A stretch of DNA of 64,000 nt from Allobosea sp. (GCA_017307955.1 JAFKFV010000022.1:48035-112034), one strand, 5' to 3'. Positions 17,386 through 26,224 are shown, numbered from the stretch's first letter. A program made the numbers and translations. Notes: generated by a model not told the origin, from the sequence alone.

Positions 17386-18317
17386 CAGGTGCCCTCCGGA
17401 TTGCGCAAGAGGCGGAGCTGGATGAGGCTCAGGACGACGAGGATCACGAGCAGCACCATGGACAGCGCCGCGCCGTAGCCGAGCTTGAACGACACGAAGG
17501 ACTGGTTGAAGATCCAGTAGACCGCCGTGATCGTCGAATTGCGCGGGCCGCCGCGCAGCATGATGTAGAACTGGTCGAAGGCGAGGATGGAGCCGGCGAC
17601 CGAGAGGATCAGCGCCAGCGCGAGGGTGCGGCGCATCAGCGGCAGCGTGATCTGCGTGAAGCGCTGCCAGGCATTGGCGCCGTCGATCTTGGCCGCCTCG
17701 GTGAGGTCGCCGGGGATCGACTGCAGGCCGGTCATCAGGATGATCATGGTGAAGCCGGCCACCTTCCACACCACCATGACGATGACCGACCAGAAGGCGG
17801 TGTCGAAATTGGCGATGAGGTTGACCTTCTTCGGCGTCAGGCCGAGCTGGTAGGCGGCGGGGCTGAAGAGCCCGGAATCGACATTGAGCAGCCACGACCA
17901 CAGGAGGCTCGCCGAAGCGAAGCCGACCACCACCGGCAGGAAGAATGATGTCCGGTAGAAGCCCGTCATCCTGCCCGGCCGCTCGACGAAGAGCGCCAGC
18001 GGGAATGCGACGGCGAAGATCGCGATGGTGATGATCACCGTGTAGTAGAGCGTGAACTTGAGCGCGTTCCAGAAGCGCGTGTCCTTGGTGATCGCGACGT
18101 AGTTGTCGAGGCCGATGAAGCTGTGACCGCCCATCAGCGGCCAGTTGTGCAGCGACATCCAGGCCGTCATGCCGAGCGGAATGACGAAGAACACCGTCAC
18201 CAGCGCGATCGCCGGCGCGATATAGACGAGACCGATCCACTGGCTGCGGTCCGGCCGCCCTTTGCGGGCCGCCCGAAGCGGCGCGGACGCCGCCGCGCTC
18301 GGGGTGGTGGACGACAT
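17385..18317 (-). CDS. Carbohydrate ABC transporter permease (MalF-like)
   Basis: A 310-residue CUT1 permease. The N-terminal cytoplasmic segment of about 28 residues is followed by six membrane helices and the EAA loop TEAAKIDGANAWQRFTQITLP. It is transcribed after the binding-protein gene, with about 95 bases between them, and is coupled to the second permease by a one-base overlap. The likely substrates are arabinose- or galactose-containing oligosaccharides, inferred from the neighbouring GH127 and GH42 genes. Confidence 0.93.
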   Translation of the reverse strand: MSSTTPSAAASAPLRAARKGRPDRSQWIGLVYIAPAIALVTVFFVIPLGMTAWMSLHNWPLMGGHSFIGLDNYVAITKDTRFWNALKFTLYYTVIITIAIFAVAFPLALFVERPGRMTGFYRTSFFLPVVVGFASASLLWSWLLNVDSGLFSPAAYQLGLTPKKVNLIANFDTAFWSVIVMVVWKVAGFTMIILMTGLQSIPGDLTEAAKIDGANAWQRFTQITLPLMRRTLALALILSVAGSILAFDQFYIMLRGGPRNSTITAVYWIFNQSFVSFKLGYGAALSMVLLVILVVLSLIQLRLLRNPEGT

Positions 18318-18412
18318 GGGGCTCTCCCGCAGGGCTCAGCGATGGACCGCGCGGCGGTCCTTGACCGGGAAGCGAGGGCGCAGGGCGCCCCCGCTCTTGC
18401 CTGGCGACGTGC

Positions 18413-19657
18413 CTACTTGCCGGCGCCGTCGATGATGCCCTGCATCGTCTCCTGCGCATTGGCGATCGCGCCGTCGACGTCGTCGCCATAGAAGACTTCG
18501 CTGATCATCTGCGCCCAGGGGCCGTTGGCCGAGTTGATGATGTCGTTGAACACCACCGAATAGGGCGTGCGGCCCTTGGCCATCGCCTCGGCGGCGATCT
18601 GGTAGCGCGGGTCGAGATCCTTCAGCGCGTCCTTGGCGATGTCGTTGCGCACCGGCAGGCTGCCGCGGCTGGCGAGCAGGGTCTGGCCCTCGAGCGAATA
18701 GGCGTAGTCGAGGAACTCCTGCAGGACCTTGGCCTTCTGCGTGCCCTTGGTGAAGACGAAGTTGTCACCGCCGGCGAAGGACGACCAGCCGCCATCCTTG
18801 CCCGGAAGGAAGGTGACGCCGTAGTCGAGATCCTTGTACTGCGTGTTGAGCGCGCCGATCGCGAAGGCGCCCGACGGCGCAATGCCGATATTGCCGCCCG
18901 CGAAGGCTGCGAAGAAATTCGAGCCGTTGTCGGTCTGCGCACCTTCCGGCACCAGCCCCTTGGCGATCATGCCGCGATAGAAGTCGATCGCCTCGCGCAG
19001 CTTGGGATCGGTGAGCATCGCCTTGGAGCCGTCCTCGGAGAGGATCTCGCCGCCCGAAGCCCAGACCAGCGGGGTGAAGGTGAAGATGTTGCAGCCGCCG
19101 CAGGCACCCGAGAAGTAGAAGCCCTTGATGTCGCCGCCGAGGCCGTTGACCTTCTCGGCGTCGGCCTCGATTTCGGCCCAGGTCGTCGGCGCCTTGTCGG
19201 GATCGAGCCCGGCCTTCTTGAACAGATCCTTGTTCCAGATCAGCACCGACGAATCTGCCGAGAAGGGCAGACCATAGATGCGGTCCTTGTAGGTGCCGGT
19301 CTTCACATGCGCCGGCGAAAGATCCTTGAAATAGGGCAGCGACTTCGCCCAGTCGGTGATGTCCTCGAGCTGGCCGGCGGCCGCGAAGGCCGGGGTGTAG
19401 ATGAGGTCGAGCGACAGGCCGTCGGGCGCGGTGCCGCCGGCCACCGAGGTCGCGTATTTCTGAACCAGCTCGGCATTCGGGATGATGTCGAGCTTGATCT
19501 GGTTCTCGTGGCTCTTGTTGAAGGCCTCGACGATCTGCGGCATGAAATTCGAGCCGTCGGCGCGGACCCAGATATTCGCCGTCTCGGCCGCAGAGGCCAG
19601 CGCGGTCATCGACATCAGCGCGGCGCCTGCCGCGACCAGTCCCTTGAAGTGCTTCAT
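18413..19657 (-). CDS. Extracellular carbohydrate-binding protein of ABC transporter
   Basis: A 414-residue periplasmic binding protein of the family 1 (MalE-like) type. A Sec signal peptide spans residues 1-23 (cleavage after ALASA). The mature part shows the usual two-lobe pattern, including YGLPFSADSSVLIWNKDLFKKAGL and TTWAEIEADAEKV. The ATG at 19657 has GGGAGGGAAG upstream; longer open sequence beyond it belongs to the shifted lacI frame. It lies 62 bases after lacI and ahead of the two permeases, so it is probably co-transcribed with both. Confidence 0.93.
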   Translation of the reverse strand: MKHFKGLVAAGAALMSMTALASAAETANIWVRADGSNFMPQIVEAFNKSHENQIKLDIIPNAELVQKYATSVAGGTAPDGLSLDLIYTPAFAAAGQLEDITDWAKSLPYFKDLSPAHVKTGTYKDRIYGLPFSADSSVLIWNKDLFKKAGLDPDKAPTTWAEIEADAEKVNGLGGDIKGFYFSGACGGCNIFTFTPLVWASGGEILSEDGSKAMLTDPKLREAIDFYRGMIAKGLVPEGAQTDNGSNFFAAFAGGNIGIAPSGAFAIGALNTQYKDLDYGVTFLPGKDGGWSSFAGGDNFVFTKGTQKAKVLQEFLDYAYSLEGQTLLASRGSLPVRNDIAKDALKDLDPRYQIAAEAMAKGRTPYSVVFNDIINSANGPWAQMISEVFYGDDVDGAIANAQETMQGIIDGAGK

Positions 19658-19719
19658 TCGTCTTCCCTCCCGGTTGATCGCCGCCCGCATGTTCCTCCTG
19701 CTGGGCGAACGAGGATTTC

Positions 19720-20772
19720 CTACTGGCCGTCCGGCGGACGACCGCATGACTGCCGCACCACCAGCCGGCACGGCAGTTTCCTGATGCCCGGCTCGACGGG
19801 CTTGCCGTCGACGAGCGAGAGCAATGTTAGCCCGGCCTCGCGGCCGAGCGCGGCGAGATTCATGTCGACCGTCGTCAGCGGTGGCCGTGCCTCGGCCGCG
19901 ACGATCTCCCAATTGTCGAAGCCGACGACGGCGACGCTGCCCGGAACGTCGATGCCGCGCTCGCGCAACCCGTCGATCACGCCGCGGGCGATCTGGTCGT
20001 TGCCGCAGAAGATGGCATCCGGCCCGTCGGCTGGCTTCGAGAACAGGATATCGACGGCTTCGCGGCCCCAGCTTTCCGTCCAGTTGCCCATCATGACCGG
20101 CGCCTCGGCAAGCCCCGCCTCGGCGAGCACCGCGCGATAGGCGGCGGCCCGCTGATGCACGACGGCGAAGCGGGCCGGTCCCGTGACATGGACGATGCGC
20201 CGCCGCCCGAGAGCGACGAGATGCTCCACCGCGAGCCGCGCCCCGCCCTCGTCGTCGGAGACGAAGGCGATGGCATCGGCGTCTGGCTCCGTGAAGGCGT
20301 AGATGACAGGGACGCCGAGCTGCGAGAGATCGATCGGCAACCGGCGGTCGAGCCGCTTTCCCGTCGCGATGATGCCATCGACCCGCTTCTCGAGCATGGC
20401 ATCGACATGCAACTGGCCGAGGCGCGGATCGTCCTCGACATTGCACAGGAAGACCGAGACGCCATTGTCGACCAGCGCCTCCGAAATGCCCGCCATCAGC
20501 GGCAGCGAGAAGCGGCCATAGGTGTCGTTGGTGAGCATGCCGACCGTGAAGCTGCGCTGGCGCAAGAGGCTCTGCGCGAGGCCGTTGGGCCGGAAGCCGA
20601 GCCGGCGCGCCGTCTCCTGGATGCGCGCCCGCGTCTCGGCAGTCATGCGCCCCTGGTCATTCAGCGCCTTCGAGGCGGTGGCGAGGCTGACGCCGGCCTC
20701 CTCGGCGACGTCGCGCAGCGTCACGGGCCGCTTGCGCGGCGCGATCCCCTCGCGTTCCATCCCCTCGGCCAT
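19720..20772 (-). CDS. LacI-family transcriptional repressor
   Basis: A LacI/GalR repressor with the N-terminal helix-turn-helix VTLRDVAEEAGVSLATASKALN, hinge region RLGFRPNGLAQSL, and a periplasmic-binding-protein-like sugar sensor domain (VVGFDNWEIVA). The ATG at 20772 has AAGGG eight bases upstream. A GTG at 20781 in the same frame is an alternative, and the GTG form would add three residues. It is divergent from the GH42 gene and upstream of the importer and GH127. Two matching 18-bp palindromes in the divergent region are its likely operators, so it should repress itself, the importer operon and the beta-galactosidase until a sugar effector binds. Confidence 0.92.
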   Translation of the reverse strand: MAEGMEREGIAPRKRPVTLRDVAEEAGVSLATASKALNDQGRMTAETRARIQETARRLGFRPNGLAQSLLRQRSFTVGMLTNDTYGRFSLPLMAGISEALVDNGVSVFLCNVEDDPRLGQLHVDAMLEKRVDGIIATGKRLDRRLPIDLSQLGVPVIYAFTEPDADAIAFVSDDEGGARLAVEHLVALGRRRIVHVTGPARFAVVHQRAAAYRAVLAEAGLAEAPVMMGNWTESWGREAVDILFSKPADGPDAIFCGNDQIARGVIDGLRERGIDVPGSVAVVGFDNWEIVAAEARPPLTTVDMNLAALGREAGLTLLSLVDGKPVEPGIRKLPCRLVVRQSCGRPPDGQ

Positions 20773-20787
20773 GCGCTCCACCCTTGT

Positions 20788-20805
20788 TGGGAAAAGCTTT
20801 TCTCA
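20788..20805. promoter_or_regulatory. Putative LacI operator O1
   Basis: TGGGAAAAGCTTTTCTCA has a perfect 12-bp palindromic core (GAAAAGCTTTTC) and one mismatch in the outer bases. It lies 15 bases upstream of the lacI ATG, a position suited to autorepression. It shares the TGRGAAA...TTTCTCA pattern with O2. Confidence 0.7.
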
Positions 20806-20855
20806 CTCTGCACCCAAAAAAGGCGGACGCTGCTGAGCGGCCGCCCGGCCCAGGG

Positions 20856-20873
20856 TGAGAAACCCTTTTCTCA
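20856..20873. promoter_or_regulatory. Putative LacI operator O2
   Basis: TGAGAAACCCTTTTCTCA has perfect 7-bp arms around CCCT. It is 68 bp from O1 start to start (about six and a half helical turns) and lies 163 bases before the GH42 start, on the promoter side of that gene. Confidence 0.7.
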
Positions 20874-21036
20874 AGGCACGCTACAGGCGGCTTTTGCGTG
20901 AATCAAGAGCAATTCGTCGGTCGTCCGCAGGGTATTTCGAGACCGCGACAACCGCTCGTCGTTCCCCTTCCCCGCGAGGCTCCCGGCAGTGCTATAAGGC
21001 GTGCCGTCCGCAACCCGCCTTCACGGAAACCCTGAC

Positions 21037-22974
21037 ATGCTCGGCGTCTGCTACTACCCCGAACACTGGCCCGAGAGCTGGTGGGAACGCGACGCCGCGG
21101 AGATGGCGGCGCTCGGCATTCGCTATGTGCGCATCGGCGAATTCGCCTGGAGCCGCGTCGAGCCGGAGCCGGGTCACTTCACCTTCGAGTGGCTCGATCG
21201 CGCCATCGCGACGCTCGGCAAGGCCGGCCTCAAGGTCGTGCTCGGCACGCCGACGGCGACGCCGCCGAAATGGCTTGTCGATCTCTATCCCGAAATCCTG
21301 CCGCATGACGAGCACGGCCAGCCGCGCGGCTTCGGCTCGCGCCGCCACTACACGTTCTCCAGCGCCGTCTGGCTGCGCGAGAGCGCGCGGATCGTGACGG
21401 CCTTCGCCGAGCGTTACGGCCAGAACCCGCATGTCGCCGGCTGGCAGACCGACAACGAATATGGCTGCCATGACACGATCCTCTCCTATGGCCCGGAGGA
21501 TCTCGCCGCCTTCAGGAGCTGGCTGCGACGGCGCTACCAGACGCCGGACGCGCTCAACCAAGCCTGGGGCAATGTCTTCTGGTCGATGGAGCTTTCGAGC
21601 TTTGACGACGCCGTGCTGCCTGTCGCCGCCGTGACGGAGACCGGGCCGGCGGCGCGGCTCGATTTCTGGCGGTTCTCGTCCGAGCAGGTGGTCCGCTACA
21701 ACGAGATGCAGACGGCGATCCTGCGCCGCCTGTCGCCCGGCCGCTTCGTCACACACAACTATATGGGCTTCTTCCACGATTTCGATCATTACGCGGTCAG
21801 CGAGGCGCTCGATTTCGCGAGCTGGGATTCCTATCCGCTCGGCTTCCTCGAAGTGTTCCCCTTCACGGAAGAGGAGCGCGCCCGCTTCACCCGCACCTCG
21901 CATCCCGACGTGCCGACCTTCCACCACGATCTCTATCGCGGCATGGCCGGCAACCGCTTCTGGGTCATGGAGCAGCAGCCGGGTCCGGTGAACTGGGCGC
22001 CGTGGAACGCCGTGCCGAAGCCGGGCATGGTGCGGCTCTGGGCCTGGGAGGCCTTCGCGCATGGCGCCGAGGTCGTCTCCTATTTCCGCTGGCGTCAGGC
22101 GCCCTTCGCGCAGGAGCAGATGCATGCCGGCCTCAACCGGCCCGACCGTGTGCGGTCGGTGGGGGGCGAGGAAGCGGCACGGGTCGGTGCCGAGCTCGCA
22201 GCCTTTGGTCCGCTGCCGGACAACCGCCCCTCCCCCGTCGCGCTCGTCTTCGACTACGAGGCGTCCTGGATCACCCGCATCCAGCCGCAGGGCGCCGACT
22301 ATCGTCATGCCGAGATCAGCTTCCGCTGGTACGAGGCGGTGCGGCGGCTCGGGCTCGATGTCGACATCGTCCCGCCGGGCGCGGATCTGTCCGGCTACAG
22401 CCTCGTGCTCGTGCCGAGCCTGCCGCATGTCTCGCCCGCGATGCTGCAGGCGCTGAAGGCGACCGAGGCCGCCGTGCTGATCGGTCCGCGCGCCGGCTCC
22501 AAGACGCGCGACTTCGCCTTCCCCGAGAACCTGCCGCCCGGCCCCCTCGCCGAACTCCTGCCGATCACGGTGACGCAGGTGGCCTCGATGCGCCCCGGCC
22601 GGCATGCGGTCGCGGGCAGCGTTGCCGGCGGCGCGGGCCGCTGGCGCGAATGGCTCGAGACCGACCTTACGCCGCTCGCCACCTTCGAGGACGGCGGCGC
22701 CGCCGTCGTCGCGCATGATCGCTTCATCTATGTCGCAACCTGGCCCGAAGCCGACCTTCTCGGCGCCATTGTCGAGACGCTCGCCCTGCCCCACGCCGGG
22801 CTCGCCGCGCTGCCGATCCCGCCCGACACGATCCGCATCCGCCGGCGCGGCGGCCTCACCTTCGCCTTCAATTACGGCACCGAGCCCTGGACGGTTCCGG
22901 ACGCGGACGGCAAGCGCTTCCGCCTCGGCGGAGCGACGATCGCCCCGCAGGATCTCGCCTGCTGGGAGGGCTGA
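21037..22974 (+). CDS. GH42 beta-galactosidase
   Basis: A 645-residue glycoside hydrolase family 42 beta-galactosidase, hydrolysing terminal beta-galactosides such as those from plant galactans. The acid/base Glu141 lies in WQTDNEYG and the nucleophile Glu312 in FWVMEQQPGPVNW. The first domain is a TIM barrel, followed by the trimerisation domain and a short beta C-terminus. No signal peptide is seen, so it is cytoplasmic. The ATG at 21037 places MLGVCYYPEHWP at the N-terminus as in other GH42 enzymes; a GTG at 21001 would add 12 residues with a poor ribosome site. It is divergent from lacI and probably controlled through O2. Confidence 0.95.
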   Translation: MLGVCYYPEHWPESWWERDAAEMAALGIRYVRIGEFAWSRVEPEPGHFTFEWLDRAIATLGKAGLKVVLGTPTATPPKWLVDLYPEILPHDEHGQPRGFGSRRHYTFSSAVWLRESARIVTAFAERYGQNPHVAGWQTDNEYGCHDTILSYGPEDLAAFRSWLRRRYQTPDALNQAWGNVFWSMELSSFDDAVLPVAAVTETGPAARLDFWRFSSEQVVRYNEMQTAILRRLSPGRFVTHNYMGFFHDFDHYAVSEALDFASWDSYPLGFLEVFPFTEEERARFTRTSHPDVPTFHHDLYRGMAGNRFWVMEQQPGPVNWAPWNAVPKPGMVRLWAWEAFAHGAEVVSYFRWRQAPFAQEQMHAGLNRPDRVRSVGGEEAARVGAELAAFGPLPDNRPSPVALVFDYEASWITRIQPQGADYRHAEISFRWYEAVRRLGLDVDIVPPGADLSGYSLVLVPSLPHVSPAMLQALKATEAAVLIGPRAGSKTRDFAFPENLPPGPLAELLPITVTQVASMRPGRHAVAGSVAGGAGRWREWLETDLTPLATFEDGGAAVVAHDRFIYVATWPEADLLGAIVETLALPHAGLAALPIPPDTIRIRRRGGLTFAFNYGTEPWTVPDADGKRFRLGGATIAPQDLACWEG

Positions 22975-22979
22975 GCGGG

Positions 22980-23636
22980 ATGGGCGGCGCGGACGAGCCG
23001 GCGGGTCCGGCCCGGACGGCGGCGACGCGCGATCCGGATGGCACGCAGCGTGCCATCCTCGCCGCGGCGACGCATGAGTTCGCTGCCAATGGGCTGTCGG
23101 GCGCGCGCGTCGATGCCATCGCGGCGCGCGCCGGCATCAACAAGCGGATGCTCTACCACTATTTCGGAAACAAGGAGGCGCTCTACCGCGCCGCCTTGGA
23201 GGCCGAATATGCCCGCATCCGCGCCGCGGAAGCCGAACTCCGCCTCGATGATCTCGAGCCCGAGGCGAGCCTCGCCCGCCTCGCCGCCTTCACCTTCGAC
23301 TACTATCTCGAGAACCCCGACTTCCTCAGCCTGCTCGCGACGGAGAACCTGCACCGCGCCAGGCATGTCGCCAGTTCGGACCGGCTGAAGGCGATGCATG
23401 TCGCCTTCATCGGCGATCTCGACCGCGTGCTGGCGCGCGGCGCCGCGGCCGGCCTCTTTCGTCCCGGCCTCGACGCGGTCGACATCTACGTCACCATCGC
23501 CTCGCTCGGCGCCTTCTACCTCTCCAACCGCTGGACGCTCGGCGCGATCTTCGGCCGCGACCTCGCCGAGCCGGCCCGGCTCGCTGCCTGGCGGGTGCAT
23601 ATCGCGGAGGTGGTGCTCGCCTTCGCCCGCGCCTGA
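22980..23636 (+). CDS. TetR-family transcriptional regulator
   Basis: A 218-residue TetR regulator with the N-terminal DNA-binding domain at about 18-64 (ILAAATHEFAANGLSGARVDAIAARAGINKRMLYHYFGNKEAL). The C-terminal ligand domain is of the TetR_C_33/NicS-like type by pattern, but this is uncertain. It starts six bases after the GH42 stop and so may be co-transcribed with it. The near-perfect 24-bp palindrome downstream, at 23664-23687, is its probable operator, which places the DUF993 gene under its control. Confidence 0.9.
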   Translation: MGGADEPAGPARTAATRDPDGTQRAILAAATHEFAANGLSGARVDAIAARAGINKRMLYHYFGNKEALYRAALEAEYARIRAAEAELRLDDLEPEASLARLAAFTFDYYLENPDFLSLLATENLHRARHVASSDRLKAMHVAFIGDLDRVLARGAAAGLFRPGLDAVDIYVTIASLGAFYLSNRWTLGAIFGRDLAEPARLAAWRVHIAEVVLAFARA

Positions 23637-23645
23637 GCGCGCGCC

Positions 23646-23674
23646 TTGACAGGCGGCGGCGCGACTTGTAACTG
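23646..23674 (+). promoter_or_regulatory. Sigma70-like promoter for the DUF993 gene
   Basis: TTGACA (23646-23651), a 17-base spacer and TAACTG (23669-23674). The -35 is consensus and the -10 is weak. The -10 element lies within the TetR-type palindrome. Confidence 0.45.
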
Positions 23675-23687
23675 ATTGGTTACAAGT
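23664..23687. promoter_or_regulatory. TetR-type operator palindrome
   Basis: Arms ACTTGTAAC (23664-23672) and GTTACAAGT (23679-23687) form a perfect 9-bp inverted repeat around TGATTG. It overlaps the proposed -10 box, so binding would block transcription of the DUF993 gene 38 bases downstream. Its regulator is most likely the adjacent TetR protein. Confidence 0.75.
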
Positions 23688-23724
23688 GGCCGCGACCGCA
23701 GTCGCGTGCCGGGAGGAGCGCGCG

Positions 23725-24897
23725 ATGACCACCATCCTGATGCCGGCCGCGTCCGGCGCGATCGAGCCTTATACGCTTTCGGGTACCCCGCTGCCGCCGC
23801 CGCCGGCCGGCGCCGCGCCGCGCTTCCCGCGCGTCGCCTATGCCGCGGCGCATGTCGTCGTCGATCCGCTCGCCGACAACGACCCGTTCCTCGACACCGC
23901 CTTCGACTGGGAGCGCACCCTCTCCTTCCGCCATCATCTCTGGGATCTCGGCTTCGGCGTCGCCGAGGCCATGGACACGGCCCAGCGCGGCATGGGCCTC
24001 TCCTGGCCGGATGCGCTGGAGCTTTCGAAGCGCGCCATCGCCGAGGCGAAGAGCCGGCCGGGAGCCGTCATCGCCTGCGGCGCCGGCACCGACCAGTTGG
24101 ACCCGGGTCCCGATGTCACGATCGACGACGTCATCGCCGCCTATGAGGCGCAGGTCGAGGCGATCGAAGCGGCCGGCGGGCGGATCATCCTGATGGCGAG
24201 CCGCGCGCTCGCCCGCGCCGCCAAGGGTCCCGACGACTATGCCCGCGTCTATGGCCGCATCCTCTCCGGCGTCCGCCAGCCGGTGGTGCTGCATTGGCTC
24301 GGCGAGATGTTCGATCCCGCGCTCGCCGGCTATTGGGGCAGCACAGACCATATGGCCGCGATGGACACCGCGCTTGCCATCATCGGCGCGCATGCCGACA
24401 AGGTCGATGGCATCAAGATCTCGCTGCTTTCGGCCGAGAAGGAGATCGCCATGCGCCGGCGGCTCCCCGCCGGCGTCAAGATGTATACGGGCGACGACTT
24501 CAACTATGCCGAACTCATCGCCGGCGACGCCGAAGGCCATTCGCACGCCCTGCTCGGCATCTTCGACGCCATCGCGCCCGTCGCCTCGGCCGCGCTGGAG
24601 CGGCTCGGCGCCGGCGATGAAGAGCGCTTCCATGCCCTGCTGGGACCGACGGTGCCGCTGTCACGGCACATCTTCAAGGCGCCGACCCGCTTCTACAAGA
24701 CCGGCGTCGTCTTCCTCGCCTATCTGAACGGCCATCAGGACCATTTCCTGATGGCCGCCGGCCAGCAGGGCGCCCGCTCGCTGGTCCATTTCGCCGAACT
24801 GTTCCGCCTCGCCGACGCCGCCCGCTGCCTCGCCGATCCGGACCGCGCCGCGGCCCGGATGGCGTCGCTGCTGAAGCTCGGCGGCGTCGATCAGTAG
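23725..24897 (+). CDS. DUF993 / dihydrodipicolinate synthase-like protein
   Basis: A 390-residue soluble protein of the DUF993 family, related to the DHDPS/NAL class I aldolase superfamily. A TIM-barrel pattern is visible, with a candidate Schiff-base lysine in DKVDGIKISLLSAEKE and the GDDFNY loop. It is thought to act on sugar-derived keto acids, but the reaction is not known. The start has a strong GGGAGGAG site. Neighbours are an SDR dehydrogenase (convergent, with a 7-base 3' overlap) and L-rhamnose mutarotase, which suggests a place in deoxysugar or sugar-acid catabolism. Confidence 0.85.
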   Translation: MTTILMPAASGAIEPYTLSGTPLPPPPAGAAPRFPRVAYAAAHVVVDPLADNDPFLDTAFDWERTLSFRHHLWDLGFGVAEAMDTAQRGMGLSWPDALELSKRAIAEAKSRPGAVIACGAGTDQLDPGPDVTIDDVIAAYEAQVEAIEAAGGRIILMASRALARAAKGPDDYARVYGRILSGVRQPVVLHWLGEMFDPALAGYWGSTDHMAAMDTALAIIGAHADKVDGIKISLLSAEKEIAMRRRLPAGVKMYTGDDFNYAELIAGDAEGHSHALLGIFDAIAPVASAALERLGAGDEERFHALLGPTVPLSRHIFKAPTRFYKTGVVFLAYLNGHQDHFLMAAGQQGARSLVHFAELFRLADAARCLADPDRAAARMASLLKLGGVDQ

Positions 24898-25637
24898 GTC
24901 GCGCGGCCGCCGGACAGGTCGAAGACCGAGGCGGTGGTGAAGGAGTTTTCGCGGCTCACCAGCCAGGCGACCATGTTGGCGGCTTCGTTGACCTCGAGGA
25001 AGCGGCCGCGCGGGATGCGCGAGAGCATGTAGTCGATGAATTCGGGCTTCAGCTCGTCGAGGATGCGCGTCTTGGCGGTCGCAGGGGTGATGCAGTTGAT
25101 GGCGATGTCGTATTTCGCCACTTCCTTGCCGACGGCCTTGGTCATGCCGATCACACCTGCCTTGGCGGCGGCATAGGCGGAGGCGTTGGGATTTCCCTCC
25201 TTGCCGGCGATCGAGGCGATGTTGACGATGCGGCCATAATTGCGGGCCTTCATGCCCGGCAGGATGGCGCGGTTCACGTGGAAGGCGCCGTTGAGATTGA
25301 CGTCGATGACGCGCCTCCACTCGCCGAGGTCATATTCGTCGAGCGGCGCGTTCTTGCCGGCGATGCCGGCCGAATGCACGAGGATCTCGATCGGTCCGAC
25401 CTTCTGCTCGGTCTCGGCGACGGCGGCGACCACCGCGTCATAGTCGGTGATGTTCACCTCGACGGCGGCGTTCGGCTGGCCGAGCCTTGCAACGGCCTCG
25501 GCCAAGAGGTCGGCCCGCATGTCCCAGAGCGCCACTTTCGCACCCGAGGCGACGAGACGCTCGGCGATGGCGAAGCCGATGCCCTGCGCGCCGCCGGTGA
25601 CGACCGCGGTCTGGCCGACGAGATCGATCTGGTTCAT
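24891..25637 (-). CDS. SDR-family oxidoreductase
   Basis: A 248-residue short-chain dehydrogenase. The cofactor motif is TGGAQGIGFA (residues about 14-23), the NNAG-equivalent is HSAGIAG, and the active site is Ser in IASIAGKEG with YAAAK. An aspartate after the second strand (LWDMRAD) favours NAD(H). The closest functional classes are sugar dehydrogenases, for example for L-rhamnose or L-fucose, which would fit the upstream rhamnose mutarotase, but this is inferred from context. The ATG at 25637 has GGGAGG 11 bases upstream. Its last seven bases overlap the convergent DUF993 gene. Confidence 0.88.
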   Translation of the reverse strand: MNQIDLVGQTAVVTGGAQGIGFAIAERLVASGAKVALWDMRADLLAEAVARLGQPNAAVEVNITDYDAVVAAVAETEQKVGPIEILVHSAGIAGKNAPLDEYDLGEWRRVIDVNLNGAFHVNRAILPGMKARNYGRIVNIASIAGKEGNPNASAYAAAKAGVIGMTKAVGKEVAKYDIAINCITPATAKTRILDELKPEFIDYMLSRIPRGRFLEVNEAANMVAWLVSRENSFTTASVFDLSGGRATY

Positions 25638-25760
25638 GGCTGAAGAAGCCTCCCTTTCAAACGATTTATTGTGAGGGCGGACGACGGGCTTGGCGCGCCG
25701 CCCGCGAAGCGGGAGCGGCATTCTGGTGCAGTTCGTCGCCGCGGAACAGTCTTCGCGCGC

Positions 25761-26078
25761 TCAATCCAGCTGGAAAACGCGGTCGAGCGCGACGACGGTC
25801 GGCCGGCCGTCCGGGCCATAGTCCATGATGTCGTTCATGAACTTCCACCAGCGCTTGTTGGCATCCGTCTCCGGCAGCGTTCCCATCGTGTGATCGTCGG
25901 TCCTGACCAGCGTCGCGAAGAGACAGTCGGTCTCCGGATCGTGCCAGATCGAATAGTCCGAAATCCCGGCCGCCTTCAGCGCCGCCACCATCTCGGGCCA
26001 AAGCGCGTCGTGCCGCTTCCTGTATTCCTCGATCCGGCCGGGATGGACCTTCATGCGGAAGGCGATGCGTTCGGGCAT
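25761..26078 (-). CDS. rhaM: L-rhamnose mutarotase
   Basis: A 105-residue enzyme interconverting the alpha and beta anomers of L-rhamnose. The family signature is clear: MKVHPGRIEEYRKRHDALWPEM, the conserved His in that segment, SIWHDPET and a tryptophan pair in KRWWKFM. Length is normal. It lies 123 bases upstream of the SDR gene on the same strand, so the two could be co-transcribed as a small rhamnose-oxidation unit. Confidence 0.92.
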   Translation of the reverse strand: MPERIAFRMKVHPGRIEEYRKRHDALWPEMVAALKAAGISDYSIWHDPETDCLFATLVRTDDHTMGTLPETDANKRWWKFMNDIMDYGPDGRPTVVALDRVFQLD

Positions 26079-26224
26079 GGTGAACTCGCTGGATGGTATG
26101 ACCGGCCGTGTCGGCGGATGGGCGAAGGCCCCGAGCTAACCTCTTGCCGTGCGGCCGGGCAAGCCTCGACCTCCGGGGATAGGACCCGGCAGGCGATTTG
26201 CCATCGAGTGCCGACCGGCTAGAA

